DNA of 27,491 nt, from the NCBI GenBank assembly GCA_030837785.1, contig JAUQYA010000033.1, positions 1 to 27,491 on the forward strand, read 5' to 3'. Source of the stretch: Albidovulum sp. (GTDB lineage: Bacteria; Pseudomonadota; Alphaproteobacteria; Rhodobacterales; Rhodobacteraceae). Each line of letters starts with the position of its first letter. Position 1 is the stretch's first letter. The translations under genes and the position numbers were made by a program. This document shows, piece after piece, positions 16,199 to 24,300 of the stretch. The notes under the pieces were generated by a model. The model worked only from the letters and a program-made list of their open reading frames with translations. It ran no database searches and had not been told where the DNA came from.

Positions 16199-17053
16199 AT
16201 GACCACTACCATCGGCAATCCGCTGTCCTGGGGCATGAAGGTGCTTGGCGCGGCGGGCCGCGACATCGGCAGGGTTGCCCACGACCTGGGCGGCGAGGCG
16301 ATGCCCCGGCCCCGGGTCCGCCGCATCGGCCTTTCCGACATCCGCGCGGCGCTGAAGGCCGGGGTTGCGGATCTTGCCGCGTTCAGGTCAGACGTGATCG
16401 CCGCCGCGGTGATCTATCCGGTGGCGGGCGCCTGTCTGATCTGGATCGCGCTTCACCGCGACCTTCTGCATCTTGTCTTCCCGCTTCTGGCCGGCTTCGC
16501 GCTTCTGGGCCCCGCCGCCGCGGTCGGGCTCTACGAGATGAGCCGGCGGCGCGAGGCGGGGCAGGCGGTCTCCTGGGGTGACGGGCTCGGGGTGATCGCG
16601 TCTCCGCGCATCGGGGCGATCCTGGCGCTGGCGCTTGGCCATCTCGCCGTCTTCGTCCTGTGGCTCCTCGCCGCCCACTGGGTCTTTCTGGCCACGATGG
16701 GCCCGACGGCCCCTGACTCGACGGCGCAATTCCTCCGCGACATGCTGACCACGCCCGCGGGCTGGGCGATGATCGCCATCGGCCTGCCGCTCGGCTTTCT
16801 CTTCGCGGCGCTGGTGCTGGTGACCAGCGCGGTGTCCTTCCCGCTGCTGCTCGACCGGCCGGTGGGGCTGCCGGTCGCGGTCGTGACCTCGGTGCGGGTC
16901 GCGCGCGAAAGTCCCGCTGCGATCGCGCTCTGGGGCCTGGTCGTCGCGGCGGCGCTGGTTCTGGGCGCGTTGCCGTTCCTGATCGGGCTCGCGGTGGTGA
17001 TGCCGGTGCTGGGACACGCGACCTGGCACCTCTATCGCCGGGCCGTCGGCTGA
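16199..17053 (+). CDS. DUF2189 multi-pass membrane protein
   Basis: 284 residues from the ATG at 16199, supported by the strong site GGAGGAGGT six bases upstream; in-frame starts further upstream lack one. The N-terminus (1-60) is soluble and Arg-rich, with RPRVRRIGLSDIRAALKAGVADL typical of DUF2189. About six membrane helices follow, including segments near 64-84, 90-110, 136-158, 180-206 and 232-270. It is an inner-membrane protein of unknown function. An 11-base AT-poor gap and no overlap separate it from any operon; it appears to be a single gene. Confidence 0.85.
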   Translation: MTTTIGNPLSWGMKVLGAAGRDIGRVAHDLGGEAMPRPRVRRIGLSDIRAALKAGVADLAAFRSDVIAAAVIYPVAGACLIWIALHRDLLHLVFPLLAGFALLGPAAAVGLYEMSRRREAGQAVSWGDGLGVIASPRIGAILALALGHLAVFVLWLLAAHWVFLATMGPTAPDSTAQFLRDMLTTPAGWAMIAIGLPLGFLFAALVLVTSAVSFPLLLDRPVGLPVAVVTSVRVARESPAAIALWGLVVAAALVLGALPFLIGLAVVMPVLGHATWHLYRRAVG

Positions 17054-17093
17054 GGGAAATTCCGCCGAAGCCGCCCCGCCCGCCACGCCGCAC

Positions 17094-17122
17094 TTGCCTT
17101 GGCCCCGTGGCCCGCGCAGACT
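17094..17122 (+). promoter_or_regulatory. Weak candidate promoter for the lipoprotein gene
   Basis: TTGCCT (17094-17099; 4 of 6), a 17-base spacer, then CAGACT (17117-17122; 3 of 6), with the ATG 36 bases downstream. Spacing is ideal but both boxes are imperfect. Confidence 0.3.
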
Positions 17123-17158
17123 CGGGGCACGAGAACACCGGCAGGAACGGGCAGAGGC

Positions 17159-17476
17159 ATGAAACGAATTGCACTTGGCGCGGCGCTGGCTGCGTCCCTG
17201 GCCGCGGGCCTTGCGGGATGCATGCGGGATCCGGGCTTCACCGGCGTCGCGGGCGTGCGCGAGGCGACGGCGGCCGAGGTCGCCGCCTGCACCTACGTCA
17301 GCGACATCCGGATGAAACCGGGCACCTATGGTCTTCTGGCGGACCAAGGGGTGAAATACGCCCGCAACACGATCATGGCCGATGCCCGCGATGCCGGCGC
17401 CGATACGGTGGTCTTCGATTCCGTCACGCCCGGCGCGGATGTCTACGAGTTGCACGCGGTCGCCTACCGCTGCTGA
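17159..17476 (+). CDS. Small DUF4156-like lipoprotein
   Basis: 105 residues. A lipoprotein signal MKRIALGAALAASLAAGLAGC ends in the lipobox LAGC, with the lipidated cysteine at 21. The mature part begins MRDPGFTGV and includes TAAEVAACTYVSDIRMKPGTYG, the stretch by which DUF4156 lipoproteins are recognised, and ends in Cys. The residue after the lipid cysteine is Met, not Asp, so export to the outer membrane is expected. No function is known for the family. Confidence 0.8.
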   Translation: MKRIALGAALAASLAAGLAGCMRDPGFTGVAGVREATAAEVAACTYVSDIRMKPGTYGLLADQGVKYARNTIMADARDAGADTVVFDSVTPGADVYELHAVAYRC

Positions 17477-17492
17477 CGGCCGGTCGCCCGCC

Positions 17493-18461
17493 TCAGCGCG
17501 AGTCGGGCAGATGGATGGGCGGCAGCCGTTCCCCGGCCGCGGCGAGCTGGCTTTCGAGCTGTTCCAGCCGTGTCCTGAACTTCGGCGCGTCGAGCCGGTT
17601 CACGACGTTGCGGCACAGAAGCGCGGCCAGCAACGCGCGCCCGTCCTGGTCGAGCCGGCCGAGCAGGTTGCGCAGGTAGGGCTGGTAGTTGCGCCGGGCC
17701 CGGTAGAAGGTGCGGAAAAGCTCTGCGTCGAAGGCGCCGGTGGCGGCGGCGGCCAGAACCGACGGCAGGACGCGCATCTGATCGAGTGCCTCGCCCGGGT
17801 CGCGGCCAAGGTTGCGGCAGGGCAGGAGCGTCACATGCGGGCGCGCGAACAGCGCCGCGTGCATCGCATCGAGCGTGAGTTCCGGATCGAAGATCACATA
17901 GACCGGCCCCGCGCCCTCGGTCATCTCGGGGGCATAGCCATAGCGGTCGGTGAACGAGGTGCGACGCATGTCCTGAAAGCGCGGATCCCAGCCGGCGACG
18001 CGTGGGTCGAGCGTGGCCTGCGGCGCGCCGAGGATCACCGTGGCGCCGGGGGCAGTGACGGAATAGGCCGCGGCCGCATAGCCCGCCATGCCCGCGCCCC
18101 AGAACACGACACGGTCGAAATCCTCGAAGAAGGCGTCATCGACCAGCCGGTCGAAATAGGCATAGACCGCCGGGTCGCGATACCAGGTGTCGGAGCGCGC
18201 GATCAGGCAGAGATGCGACCAGCCGCGCCCCTTGGCGACGCCGTATCCCAGGGGAAGCTGGTCGGGCTGGCCCGTGCGGATCGAGGCCACCGTCTCGAAG
18301 GTGACGATGAGGGTCGGGCTTTCGTCGAGGAAGAAGGCGGCGTGCTTCCGGCCCAGCCACTGGAAGTAGCCGGCCTCCTCGCCGATCTCCTCCAGTCTGG
18401 CGAACCAGTCCGCATCGGACAGAGCCCGCGGATCGGCGGTACTCCCCTCGTTGTCCTGCAT
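17493..18461 (-). CDS. Alpha/beta-hydrolase-like protein lacking nucleophile and His (often labelled PAPS reductase)
   Basis: 322 residues. Homologs in Rhodobacterales are, as I recall, often annotated phosphoadenosine phosphosulfate reductase, but nothing here resembles that enzyme. Instead it aligns along its length with residues about 195-430 of the fusion protein at 22305-23717: ILIVTFETV against LVVTFDNL, DRVVFWGAGMAGYAAAAYS against GRVVFYGASMGGYAAAAFS, and VYVIFDPELTLDAMHA against VTVLYDPYEPLDTGHA. At the nucleophile elbow Ser is replaced by Gly124, and the candidate His is replaced by Arg220. It is therefore probably a pseudoenzyme or binding protein. The C-terminus (about 288-310) is helical and charged. 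It is convergent with the lipoprotein gene. Confidence 0.75.
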   Translation of the reverse strand: MQDNEGSTADPRALSDADWFARLEEIGEEAGYFQWLGRKHAAFFLDESPTLIVTFETVASIRTGQPDQLPLGYGVAKGRGWSHLCLIARSDTWYRDPAVYAYFDRLVDDAFFEDFDRVVFWGAGMAGYAAAAYSVTAPGATVILGAPQATLDPRVAGWDPRFQDMRRTSFTDRYGYAPEMTEGAGPVYVIFDPELTLDAMHAALFARPHVTLLPCRNLGRDPGEALDQMRVLPSVLAAAATGAFDAELFRTFYRARRNYQPYLRNLLGRLDQDGRALLAALLCRNVVNRLDAPKFRTRLEQLESQLAAAGERLPPIHLPDSR

Positions 18462-18587
18462 TGCCCCAGCACCCGTACACTACCCGTTCACCAATCTGCG
18501 GCGGGGGGCCGGGCCCGTGCAAGTTGGCTGAAGGGGCGCCGTTGAAAATACTGAACATTTTTCGGGGCACTGTTTCCTGCCGCCGGC

Positions 18588-18998
18588 CTATCCGTTTCGG
18601 TCTCCGTGATCTGTTTCCGCCGCCGTGCGGGTCGCGTAACCGGCGATGATTCCGTGCTCTTCCGCCGAAAGAACGCGGCTCGGCCCCGCCATCATCAGCC
18701 GCCCGAAGAGACCGCGCCAGTCCTCGCCGCGCATCAGCGCCTCGAATCGCCGATGTCGCCAGGCAACGGCGGCGGCGTGGAGCGACCCGAGAACCGTGTC
18801 GGCCGCCAGTTCCGCCGGACCTTCGCCACGCGCGGCGCCAGCGCGAGGATGGTGCGGTCTTCCTCGGCTGAGAAGTTGCGCTCCACCCAGTAGGACAGGT
18901 CGGTGGTGGGCGAGCCAGTCGAGCAGGAAGGCGCCTTCGTTCTTCACCGCCAGGATCGCGAGGATGCCGGGTCGGCTCCGGGGCTCAGCGCGCGGCAT
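18588..18998 (-). pseudogene. Decayed GT2-like glycosyltransferase with internal deletion
   Basis: The open frame starts normally: RSRPGILAILAVKNEGAFLLD followed by WLAHHR, closely matching residues 401-415 of the intact neighbour. At about 18905 the reading jumps to another frame as DLSYWVERNFSAEEDRTILAL, which matches neighbour residues 644-665 (LSYWFRMNHNAGEDLSIRRML). After about 18815 the first frame resumes as AADTVLGSLHAAAVAWRHRR, matching residues 676-692. So the equivalent of about 228 residues, including the DxD catalytic site, is gone, plus a second frameshift. It cannot encode an active enzyme. Its start overlaps the neighbour's stop by 14 bases, consistent with an old tandem duplicate. 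Confidence 0.8.
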
Positions 18999-21276
18999 CG
19001 GCCGGGGGCTCCACGGTGAAGAAGAAGCCGGGCGGCAGGTCGCGCCGGTGGAAGTCGGGGGGCACCACGCCGGGGCCCGCGTTGAACACGGCCGAGCCGA
19101 AGACCGAGAGAATCCGCGACAGCTTCTCCATCCGCTCGCCGGTCAGTTCGGCGTAGAAGGCGGCATAGTCGGGCCGGGCCTGAAGCTCGGCGATCTTCGC
19201 GCGGTGGGCGGCCACGGCGGCGCGGTGCGCCCCGGCGATCTCGGGATCGGCCATCATCCGGTCGAACTCGACCCGTGCGAGGGGCAGCATCCGCCGGATC
19301 GACAGGTCTTCCCCGGCGTTGTGGTTCATGCGGAACCAGTAGCTCAGCCCCTGGTCGCGGTCGACATGGTTGACCCGGCCGCGGTCGCGCTTGACGAGGA
19401 AGCTTTCGGCCGAGCGCACCGCGTAGTGGTTGAGCTGGACCCAGTCATACCCGTAGGTCCCGAGGCTCGACCGCCAGCCGTTGCGATACATCCGCTCCGG
19501 CATCGGCCTGCCGGAGCCGTTGAGCCAGCGCACCTGATCCCAGAGGTCGGGCCGGAGTCCCTTCGGCCGGTGGACGCCGAGCTTGCGGTAGATGTCGATG
19601 GTGCGGAACAGCGTCTTGAACCCCCAGGCCTGGTGCGGCTTGCGGATCAGCTCGGGCGCGCAGAGCGGGAACTGTTCGGTGACGAAGCGGTCCTCGAACC
19701 CGTGCACGTCGGCATTGCCGAACAGCCGCCAGGTCAGCGAGATCATGTTCGCATCGCCGATCAGCGCGTAAAGGCCGGCGAGCGTTCCGTCGCCGGCCCG
19801 GATGTTGATGAACTCGTCCACGTCCATGCAGATCGCCCAGTCGGCCGCGCGCAGCACCTCCTCGCCTTCCGCGGCCTGAAGGGCCGCGTGCTGGGGCATC
19901 AGCCCGGGCATGGTGCGGAACGGGTTGTCGCGGTGCCGGACGAGGCCCTTCCGTTGCAGCAGGTCGAGCAGCCGGTCGGTGCCGTCGGAGCAGTCGTTGG
20001 TGTAGACGAGGAAGTCGGTGACGCCGATGGCGCGGTGATAGGCCAGCCATTCGAGGATGAACGGGCCTTCGTTCTTCATCGTGGTGACGATGCAGGTCCG
20101 CAGTGCCCGCGCCCCGGTCTCTGCGGCGGGGCGGGTTTCGGATACGGGCGGGCGGACCGGGGCAGCCCCGAAATGGCGCCGCGCCATGTCGAGAAGCGCC
20201 GGATCCTCGACGAGCGAGGTCTTCGGCGCAAGCTCTGCCGCCTTCCGCCCCGGCACGCGCAGCGCCATCGCCCGCCAGAAGGGAACCGTCTTGCCGGCGT
20301 CGGGCCGGGCATAGGCGACGCGGAGCGCGCGCCAGGTGTTGTCGAGCCCGGCAAGGTCGGGCGCGGCGCCCCAGCGGGCGATGCCGCGGCGCGCGTCGAA
20401 GGGGCGGCAGATGTGGTCGCCGAAGCTTTCGGGCTCGCCCGCCCGCACCCGCCACGGGTAGATGCGCCGGCCGACAAGCAGCACCACTCCGCCCGCGGCG
20501 GCGCGGCAGAGGTCGAAGGCCGAGGGCCCGCCCTGGCGCTCGGCAAGGATATCGGTGACGTCAAGGCAGAGGACGGCGCTGGCGCGGGCGAGGAACCGCC
20601 ACTTCGCGGCCTCGTGCAGAAGCCCCTCGCCCAGGGGCGCGCGCCAGGGATCGGGGGCGGGGCGCTCCATCCGGTCCTTGCCCGGCGCGTCGGGGGCGAG
20701 GAAGACATGGCTTTCCGGCCCGAGCCCGGGCTTGCCGAGCGGCACCGGGCTTTCGAGGATCACCACGACAAGCCCGGGCAGGGGGGAGATGAGCGCCTGC
20801 AACCGCTCGGCGAACGCCGCATGGCTGCCTGCCGGACTGTCGTCCGGCGCCCGGTTGACGATCAGCGCGCCGGTCGCGCCGTGGGCCTGCGCGTGATAGC
20901 CGAGCCAGTCGGCCACTGTCTCCGCCCGCTCCTCTGCCCGCGCGCCGAAGAGCACGTCGCGGCCTTCGAAAAGTTCCCACTCCGCCGGGTTCGCGGCGAC
21001 CTCCGCGGTGCCGCCCTCCGCCAGCGCGATCCGGGCCGGGGGCGGGTCGGCGACCGCCATCACGGCACCTGACACTTCGCGCAGGTCGCGGATCGCGGCG
21101 CAGCCCTGGCGCGGGGCGGGGTCGAGGGCTTCGGGTTTCACACCCGCGCGGGTGAAGAGGCGCAGGATGGTCCCCTTGGGGCCGGGGCAGAGCACGGCGT
21201 CGAGAACGGCAAGCCCACCCGGCGCTGCGGCGGCAAGCTGCCGGCGGATCACCACGCTCGGGGGATGGTCGGTCAT
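18985..21276 (-). CDS. Large glycosyltransferase with two tandem GT-A-like domains
   Basis: 763 residues from the ATG at 21276. The C-terminal half (about 390-720) is a family-2-type glycosyltransferase: CIVTTMKNEGPFILEWLAYH (395-414), VYTNDCSDGTD (424-434), and the DxD metal site CMDVDEF (483-489). The N-terminal half repeats the pattern in weakened form: VADWLGYH (121-128), ALIVNRAPDD (137-146) and CLDVTDIL (237-244), where the second Asp of DxD is Thr241; GRRIYPWRV then matches TWRLFGNADV. This half looks like a degenerate duplicate, possibly regulatory or acceptor-binding. No membrane segment or signal is visible, so it should act in the cytoplasm. Product unknown; surface glycan assembly is inferred from neighbours. 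Confidence 0.85.
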   Translation of the reverse strand: MTDHPPSVVIRRQLAAAAPGGLAVLDAVLCPGPKGTILRLFTRAGVKPEALDPAPRQGCAAIRDLREVSGAVMAVADPPPARIALAEGGTAEVAANPAEWELFEGRDVLFGARAEERAETVADWLGYHAQAHGATGALIVNRAPDDSPAGSHAAFAERLQALISPLPGLVVVILESPVPLGKPGLGPESHVFLAPDAPGKDRMERPAPDPWRAPLGEGLLHEAAKWRFLARASAVLCLDVTDILAERQGGPSAFDLCRAAAGGVVLLVGRRIYPWRVRAGEPESFGDHICRPFDARRGIARWGAAPDLAGLDNTWRALRVAYARPDAGKTVPFWRAMALRVPGRKAAELAPKTSLVEDPALLDMARRHFGAAPVRPPVSETRPAAETGARALRTCIVTTMKNEGPFILEWLAYHRAIGVTDFLVYTNDCSDGTDRLLDLLQRKGLVRHRDNPFRTMPGLMPQHAALQAAEGEEVLRAADWAICMDVDEFINIRAGDGTLAGLYALIGDANMISLTWRLFGNADVHGFEDRFVTEQFPLCAPELIRKPHQAWGFKTLFRTIDIYRKLGVHRPKGLRPDLWDQVRWLNGSGRPMPERMYRNGWRSSLGTYGYDWVQLNHYAVRSAESFLVKRDRGRVNHVDRDQGLSYWFRMNHNAGEDLSIRRMLPLARVEFDRMMADPEIAGAHRAAVAAHRAKIAELQARPDYAAFYAELTGERMEKLSRILSVFGSAVFNAGPGVVPPDFHRRDLPPGFFFTVEPPADAAR

Positions 21277-21387
21277 GCCTGTTCTGCCGTTCGGGACGCC
21301 GGTCTTGGGCCTTGGTAGCACGGGCGGGGGCGGTCAGGCAAACGCCGCGGGGCCGGGCGGCAGCCCGGACCGCCCGGGCACGGACGG

Positions 21388-21416
21388 TTGGCAAGGCGCG
21401 CGATTTCGGCCAATCT
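21388..21416 (+). promoter_or_regulatory. Weak candidate promoter for the glycosyltransferase/fusion pair
   Basis: TTGGCA (21388-21393; 5 of 6), a 17-base spacer, then CAATCT (21411-21416; 2 of 6), in the 174-base divergent region ahead of the GTG start at 21451. Confidence 0.28.
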
Positions 21417-21450
21417 GGCGCCAACCCGGCGAAGAAGGGGCGAGGCGGCA

Positions 21451-22308
21451 GTGGCACAGGACTATGAGATCGCGACGCTCTGGATCGGGGGCGCGCTGAG
21501 CTTTCTCGAACAGCTCTGCCTCAGGTCCTTCGTCGACGCCGGCCACACCGTCCGGCTCTACGCCTACGAGCCCATCCCCAACGCACCCGAGGGGGTGGAG
21601 ATCGCCGACGCGCGCCCGGTCCTGCCGCAGGACGGCTTCCTGCGCCACGGCCGCACCGGTAGCCCGGCGCTCCACTCCGACCTGTTCCGCTATCACCTGC
21701 TGGCGAAGTGCGACCGCACGATCTGGGCCGACACCGACGCCTATTGCCTCCGGCGCTTCGGGACCCGCACCGGTCATTTCTTCGCCTGGGAAAGCGAGGA
21801 AGGGGTGAACGGCGGCGTTCTCGGCCTGCCGCGGGACAGCGAGGCGCTGGGCCGTCTTCTGGACTTCACGTCCGACGAATACGCGATCCCCGACTGGTAT
21901 GGCGAGGCATACCGGCGCGAGCTGGAGGCGAAGAAGGCGGCCGGAAGCCCGGTTCACGCGGGCGACCAGCCCTGGGGCGTCTGGGGGCCGCATGCGCTGA
22001 CCCATTTCCTGAAGCAGACCGGCGAGATCCGCCATGCCCTGCCGCGCGTGGCGCTTTACCCCTTCGAATACAAGGACCGCAGGCTGATGCTTCGCCCCGG
22101 GGTCGACTGGCGCCAGCATGTGACCGAGGAGACCTATTCGATCCATTTCTACGGCCGCAGGATGCGGGCGCGGCTGGTGCAGAAGATGGGCGGCGTGCCG
22201 CGGCCGAAAAGCCTCGTCGGCCAGCTGCTGAAGAAGCACGGGATCGACCCCGCCGCCGCGCCGATCCGCGGGCATCAGCCCGAGGACGACGACGGGGACG
22301 ACGAATGA
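21451..22308 (+). CDS. DxD glycosyltransferase, GT32/capsule-like
   Basis: 285 residues from a GTG start at 21451; an in-frame ATG at 21388 would add an Arg-rich stretch and overlap the promoter candidate. The fold is suggested by DYEIATLWIGGALSFLEQLC (4-23), SDLFRYHLLAKC (76-87) and the metal site IWADTDAYCL (91-100; Asp94-Thr-Asp96), a pattern seen in GT32-type sugar transferases. The C-terminus is hydrophilic and ends in a run of Asp/Glu. It overlaps the next gene by four bases (ATGA), so transferase and methyltransferase-hydrolase are made together. Donor and acceptor sugars are unknown. Confidence 0.82.
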   Translation: MAQDYEIATLWIGGALSFLEQLCLRSFVDAGHTVRLYAYEPIPNAPEGVEIADARPVLPQDGFLRHGRTGSPALHSDLFRYHLLAKCDRTIWADTDAYCLRRFGTRTGHFFAWESEEGVNGGVLGLPRDSEALGRLLDFTSDEYAIPDWYGEAYRRELEAKKAAGSPVHAGDQPWGVWGPHALTHFLKQTGEIRHALPRVALYPFEYKDRRLMLRPGVDWRQHVTEETYSIHFYGRRMRARLVQKMGGVPRPKSLVGQLLKKHGIDPAAAPIRGHQPEDDDGDDE

Positions 22309-23717
22309 GCGAGGCCGCGGAGATCGACGATGCGACGGCCGAGGCCATCCTCGCGCTCGGGCCCTGCCGGGTGGAAAGCTTCGCCGACGTCGGCGGCGGC
22401 GCGCTCGACCTTGCCCGCGCGCTTCATCACCGGCACGGCTGCCGCATCTACCTGGTGGACATGGGCAAGTCCGGCGCCTTTCCCGATGCCCCCTCAGACT
22501 GGGTCGCGCCCTACCTCGCCGCGCTGGAGGCGGCCGGCGTGCCGGGCGGGGCGGTCACCCGGGTCGGTTCGGCCGACGAGATCCGGCCCTGGGACGTGAT
22601 CGCCAACTTCTCCGGCTTCGGCGATGCCTGGAAGGTGCGCCACCTCGTGCCGGTGCTGGAAGCGGGCCTTCACGCCGACAGCCTGATGCTGACTGACATC
22701 CGCAAGGGCTCGGGCAGCTATCCGTTCCTGAACGGCTACGGCGCCTGCGAGACGGTGGCCACGCGCGAGGAGCGGGAGCGCAGGGTGACGCGGGCGCTGT
22801 TCCGGCCCCATCCGCCGGCCGCCGGCGTCGCCGCAGGGGCCGGGGCGGCCAGCGACGAGGGCTGGGCCGAGATCGCCCGGCGCCTTGCGGGGCCCTTCGG
22901 CTTCTATACCGACAACGGCGTGCATTCCTTCCTCTACGTTCCGCGCGACCCCTCGGTCCTGGTCGTGACCTTCGACAACCTCGACATCGCCATGACCAAG
23001 CGCGCCGACCGGCGGCCCTGGGGCTTCGAGTTCATCGAGAAGCAGGGCTGGTCGATGCTGGGCGTGATGGCGGCGGGCTGGACCTGGTATCGCGACTACT
23101 GGGCGATGGCGGAGTTCGACCGTCTCGCGCGCGAAGGCTTCTTCGCCCGCTTCGGCCGCGTCGTCTTCTACGGCGCCTCGATGGGCGGCTATGCCGCCGC
23201 GGCCTTCTCGGCCGCCTGCCCCGGCGCCGACGTGGTGGCGATCAGCCCGCAATCGACCCTCGACAAGGCCGTCGTGCCCTGGGAGACACGCTACCGAACC
23301 GTCTGGGACAAGGATTTCTCGGGCAAGTACGGCGACGCGGCCCGCGCCTCGGAGGCGGCGGCCCGGGTGACGGTCCTCTACGACCCCTACGAGCCGCTCG
23401 ACACCGGCCATGCGCGGCGCTTCACCGGCGCCAACGTGGTGGCGCTCCGCGCGCCGCTGATGGGCCACCGGCTCGGATCCTCGCTCCTCCAGATGGGGAT
23501 CCTGTCGGAGGTCATCCTCAAGGCGCTTTCCGGAACGCTGACGGCGGGCGAGTTCTACCGGCTGCTGCGGGCGCGACGCGACTTCCCGCGCTACCAGCGC
23601 GAGCTGTTCGAGCGCGCCGTGACACGGGGGCGGCCGGGCCTTGCCCGGCGCGTGGGCCGGTGGGTGCTGGCGCGCGGCGAAAACCGCTACATCCGGCTGG
23701 CGATGGCCGATCTCTGA
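22305..23717 (+). CDS. Fusion: SAM-methyltransferase-like domain plus alpha/beta-hydrolase-like domain
   Basis: 470 residues. Residues 1-165 look like a class I methyltransferase: FADVGGGALDLA (26-37), YLVDMG (49-54), DVIANFSGFGDAWK (97-110), and a late strand SLMLTDIRKGSGSY. After an Ala/Gly-rich linker (170-183), residues about 195-430 form a hydrolase-like domain with nucleophile elbow YGAS292MGGY, a possible acid at Asp360 or Asp366 (YDPYEPLD) and His388 (LMGHRLGS). The stand-alone protein at 17493-18461 is a paralog of this second domain that lacks Ser and His. Context with glycosyltransferases suggests methylation and acyl transfer or removal on a glycan; this is inference. I know of no characterised protein with this order. 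Confidence 0.75.
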   Translation: MSEAAEIDDATAEAILALGPCRVESFADVGGGALDLARALHHRHGCRIYLVDMGKSGAFPDAPSDWVAPYLAALEAAGVPGGAVTRVGSADEIRPWDVIANFSGFGDAWKVRHLVPVLEAGLHADSLMLTDIRKGSGSYPFLNGYGACETVATREERERRVTRALFRPHPPAAGVAAGAGAASDEGWAEIARRLAGPFGFYTDNGVHSFLYVPRDPSVLVVTFDNLDIAMTKRADRRPWGFEFIEKQGWSMLGVMAAGWTWYRDYWAMAEFDRLAREGFFARFGRVVFYGASMGGYAAAAFSAACPGADVVAISPQSTLDKAVVPWETRYRTVWDKDFSGKYGDAARASEAAARVTVLYDPYEPLDTGHARRFTGANVVALRAPLMGHRLGSSLLQMGILSEVILKALSGTLTAGEFYRLLRARRDFPRYQRELFERAVTRGRPGLARRVGRWVLARGENRYIRLAMADL

Positions 23718-23798
23718 GGCCCCGGCGAATGCGCAGGCTCCGGGTCGCCGCACCCGGCGGCGAAGCGTATTCGGGTGCGACCGGAGGGGAGACTGCCG

Positions 23799-24275
23799 AT
23801 GGACCTGATCTACGAGGCCCTGGACAGCGGGGTCGTGGCGGCCCTGCGCGCCAGCGGCCCGGATGCGAACGGACAACCGGCCGAGCGGGGGGCGGTTTCG
23901 GATGGCATGGGCGCGCCCTGCCGGCATTGCCTGCGCCACGTCCCGGCCGGGCAGGAATACCTCATCCTCGCGCACCGGCCCTTTCCCGCGCCGCAACCCT
24001 ATGCCGAGACCGGGCCGATCTTCCTCTGCGCAGCGCCCTGCGCGCGCTGGGACGGGGCGGGCGCGCCGCCGATCCTGACGACAAGCCCCGACTATCTGCT
24101 GAAGGGCTATTCCGCCGGCCACCGGATCGTCTACGGCACCGGGCGGATCGTGCCAGCGGGCGAGGTTCCCGCCTGTGCCGCGCGGGTTCTGGAGGACGCC
24201 GATGTCGCCTTCGTCGACGTCCGCTCGGCCCGCAACAACTGCTTTCAGTGCCGCATCCGCCCGGTGGGTGGATGA
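23799..24275 (+). CDS. DUF1203 family protein
   Basis: 158 residues, soluble, of the uncharacterised DUF1203 family. Recognisable stretches are GAPCRHCLRHVPAGQEYLIL (38-57), the HRPFPAPQPYAETGPIFL segment that follows, and ILTTSPDYLLKGYSAGHRIVYG; the end NNCFQCRIRPVGG is also typical. The conserved CRHC pair and two C-terminal cysteines might bind metal. The ATG at 23799 has GGAGGGGA upstream; an earlier in-frame start at 23775 does not. No clear link to its neighbours. Confidence 0.85.
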   Translation: MDLIYEALDSGVVAALRASGPDANGQPAERGAVSDGMGAPCRHCLRHVPAGQEYLILAHRPFPAPQPYAETGPIFLCAAPCARWDGAGAPPILTTSPDYLLKGYSAGHRIVYGTGRIVPAGEVPACAARVLEDADVAFVDVRSARNNCFQCRIRPVGG

Positions 24276-24300
24276 TCGGGGCGCTACGGCGCTGCGGGTG

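Noticed and set aside
18541..18562. AT-rich patch as a promoter or insertion scar
   Set aside because: It stands out against the GC-rich background, but no -35/-10 pair at proper spacing faces either gene, and no terminal repeats were seen.
18646..21072. 808-codon plus-strand open frame
   Set aside because: It is antisense to the tandem glycosyltransferase, with no recognisable motif and low-complexity composition.
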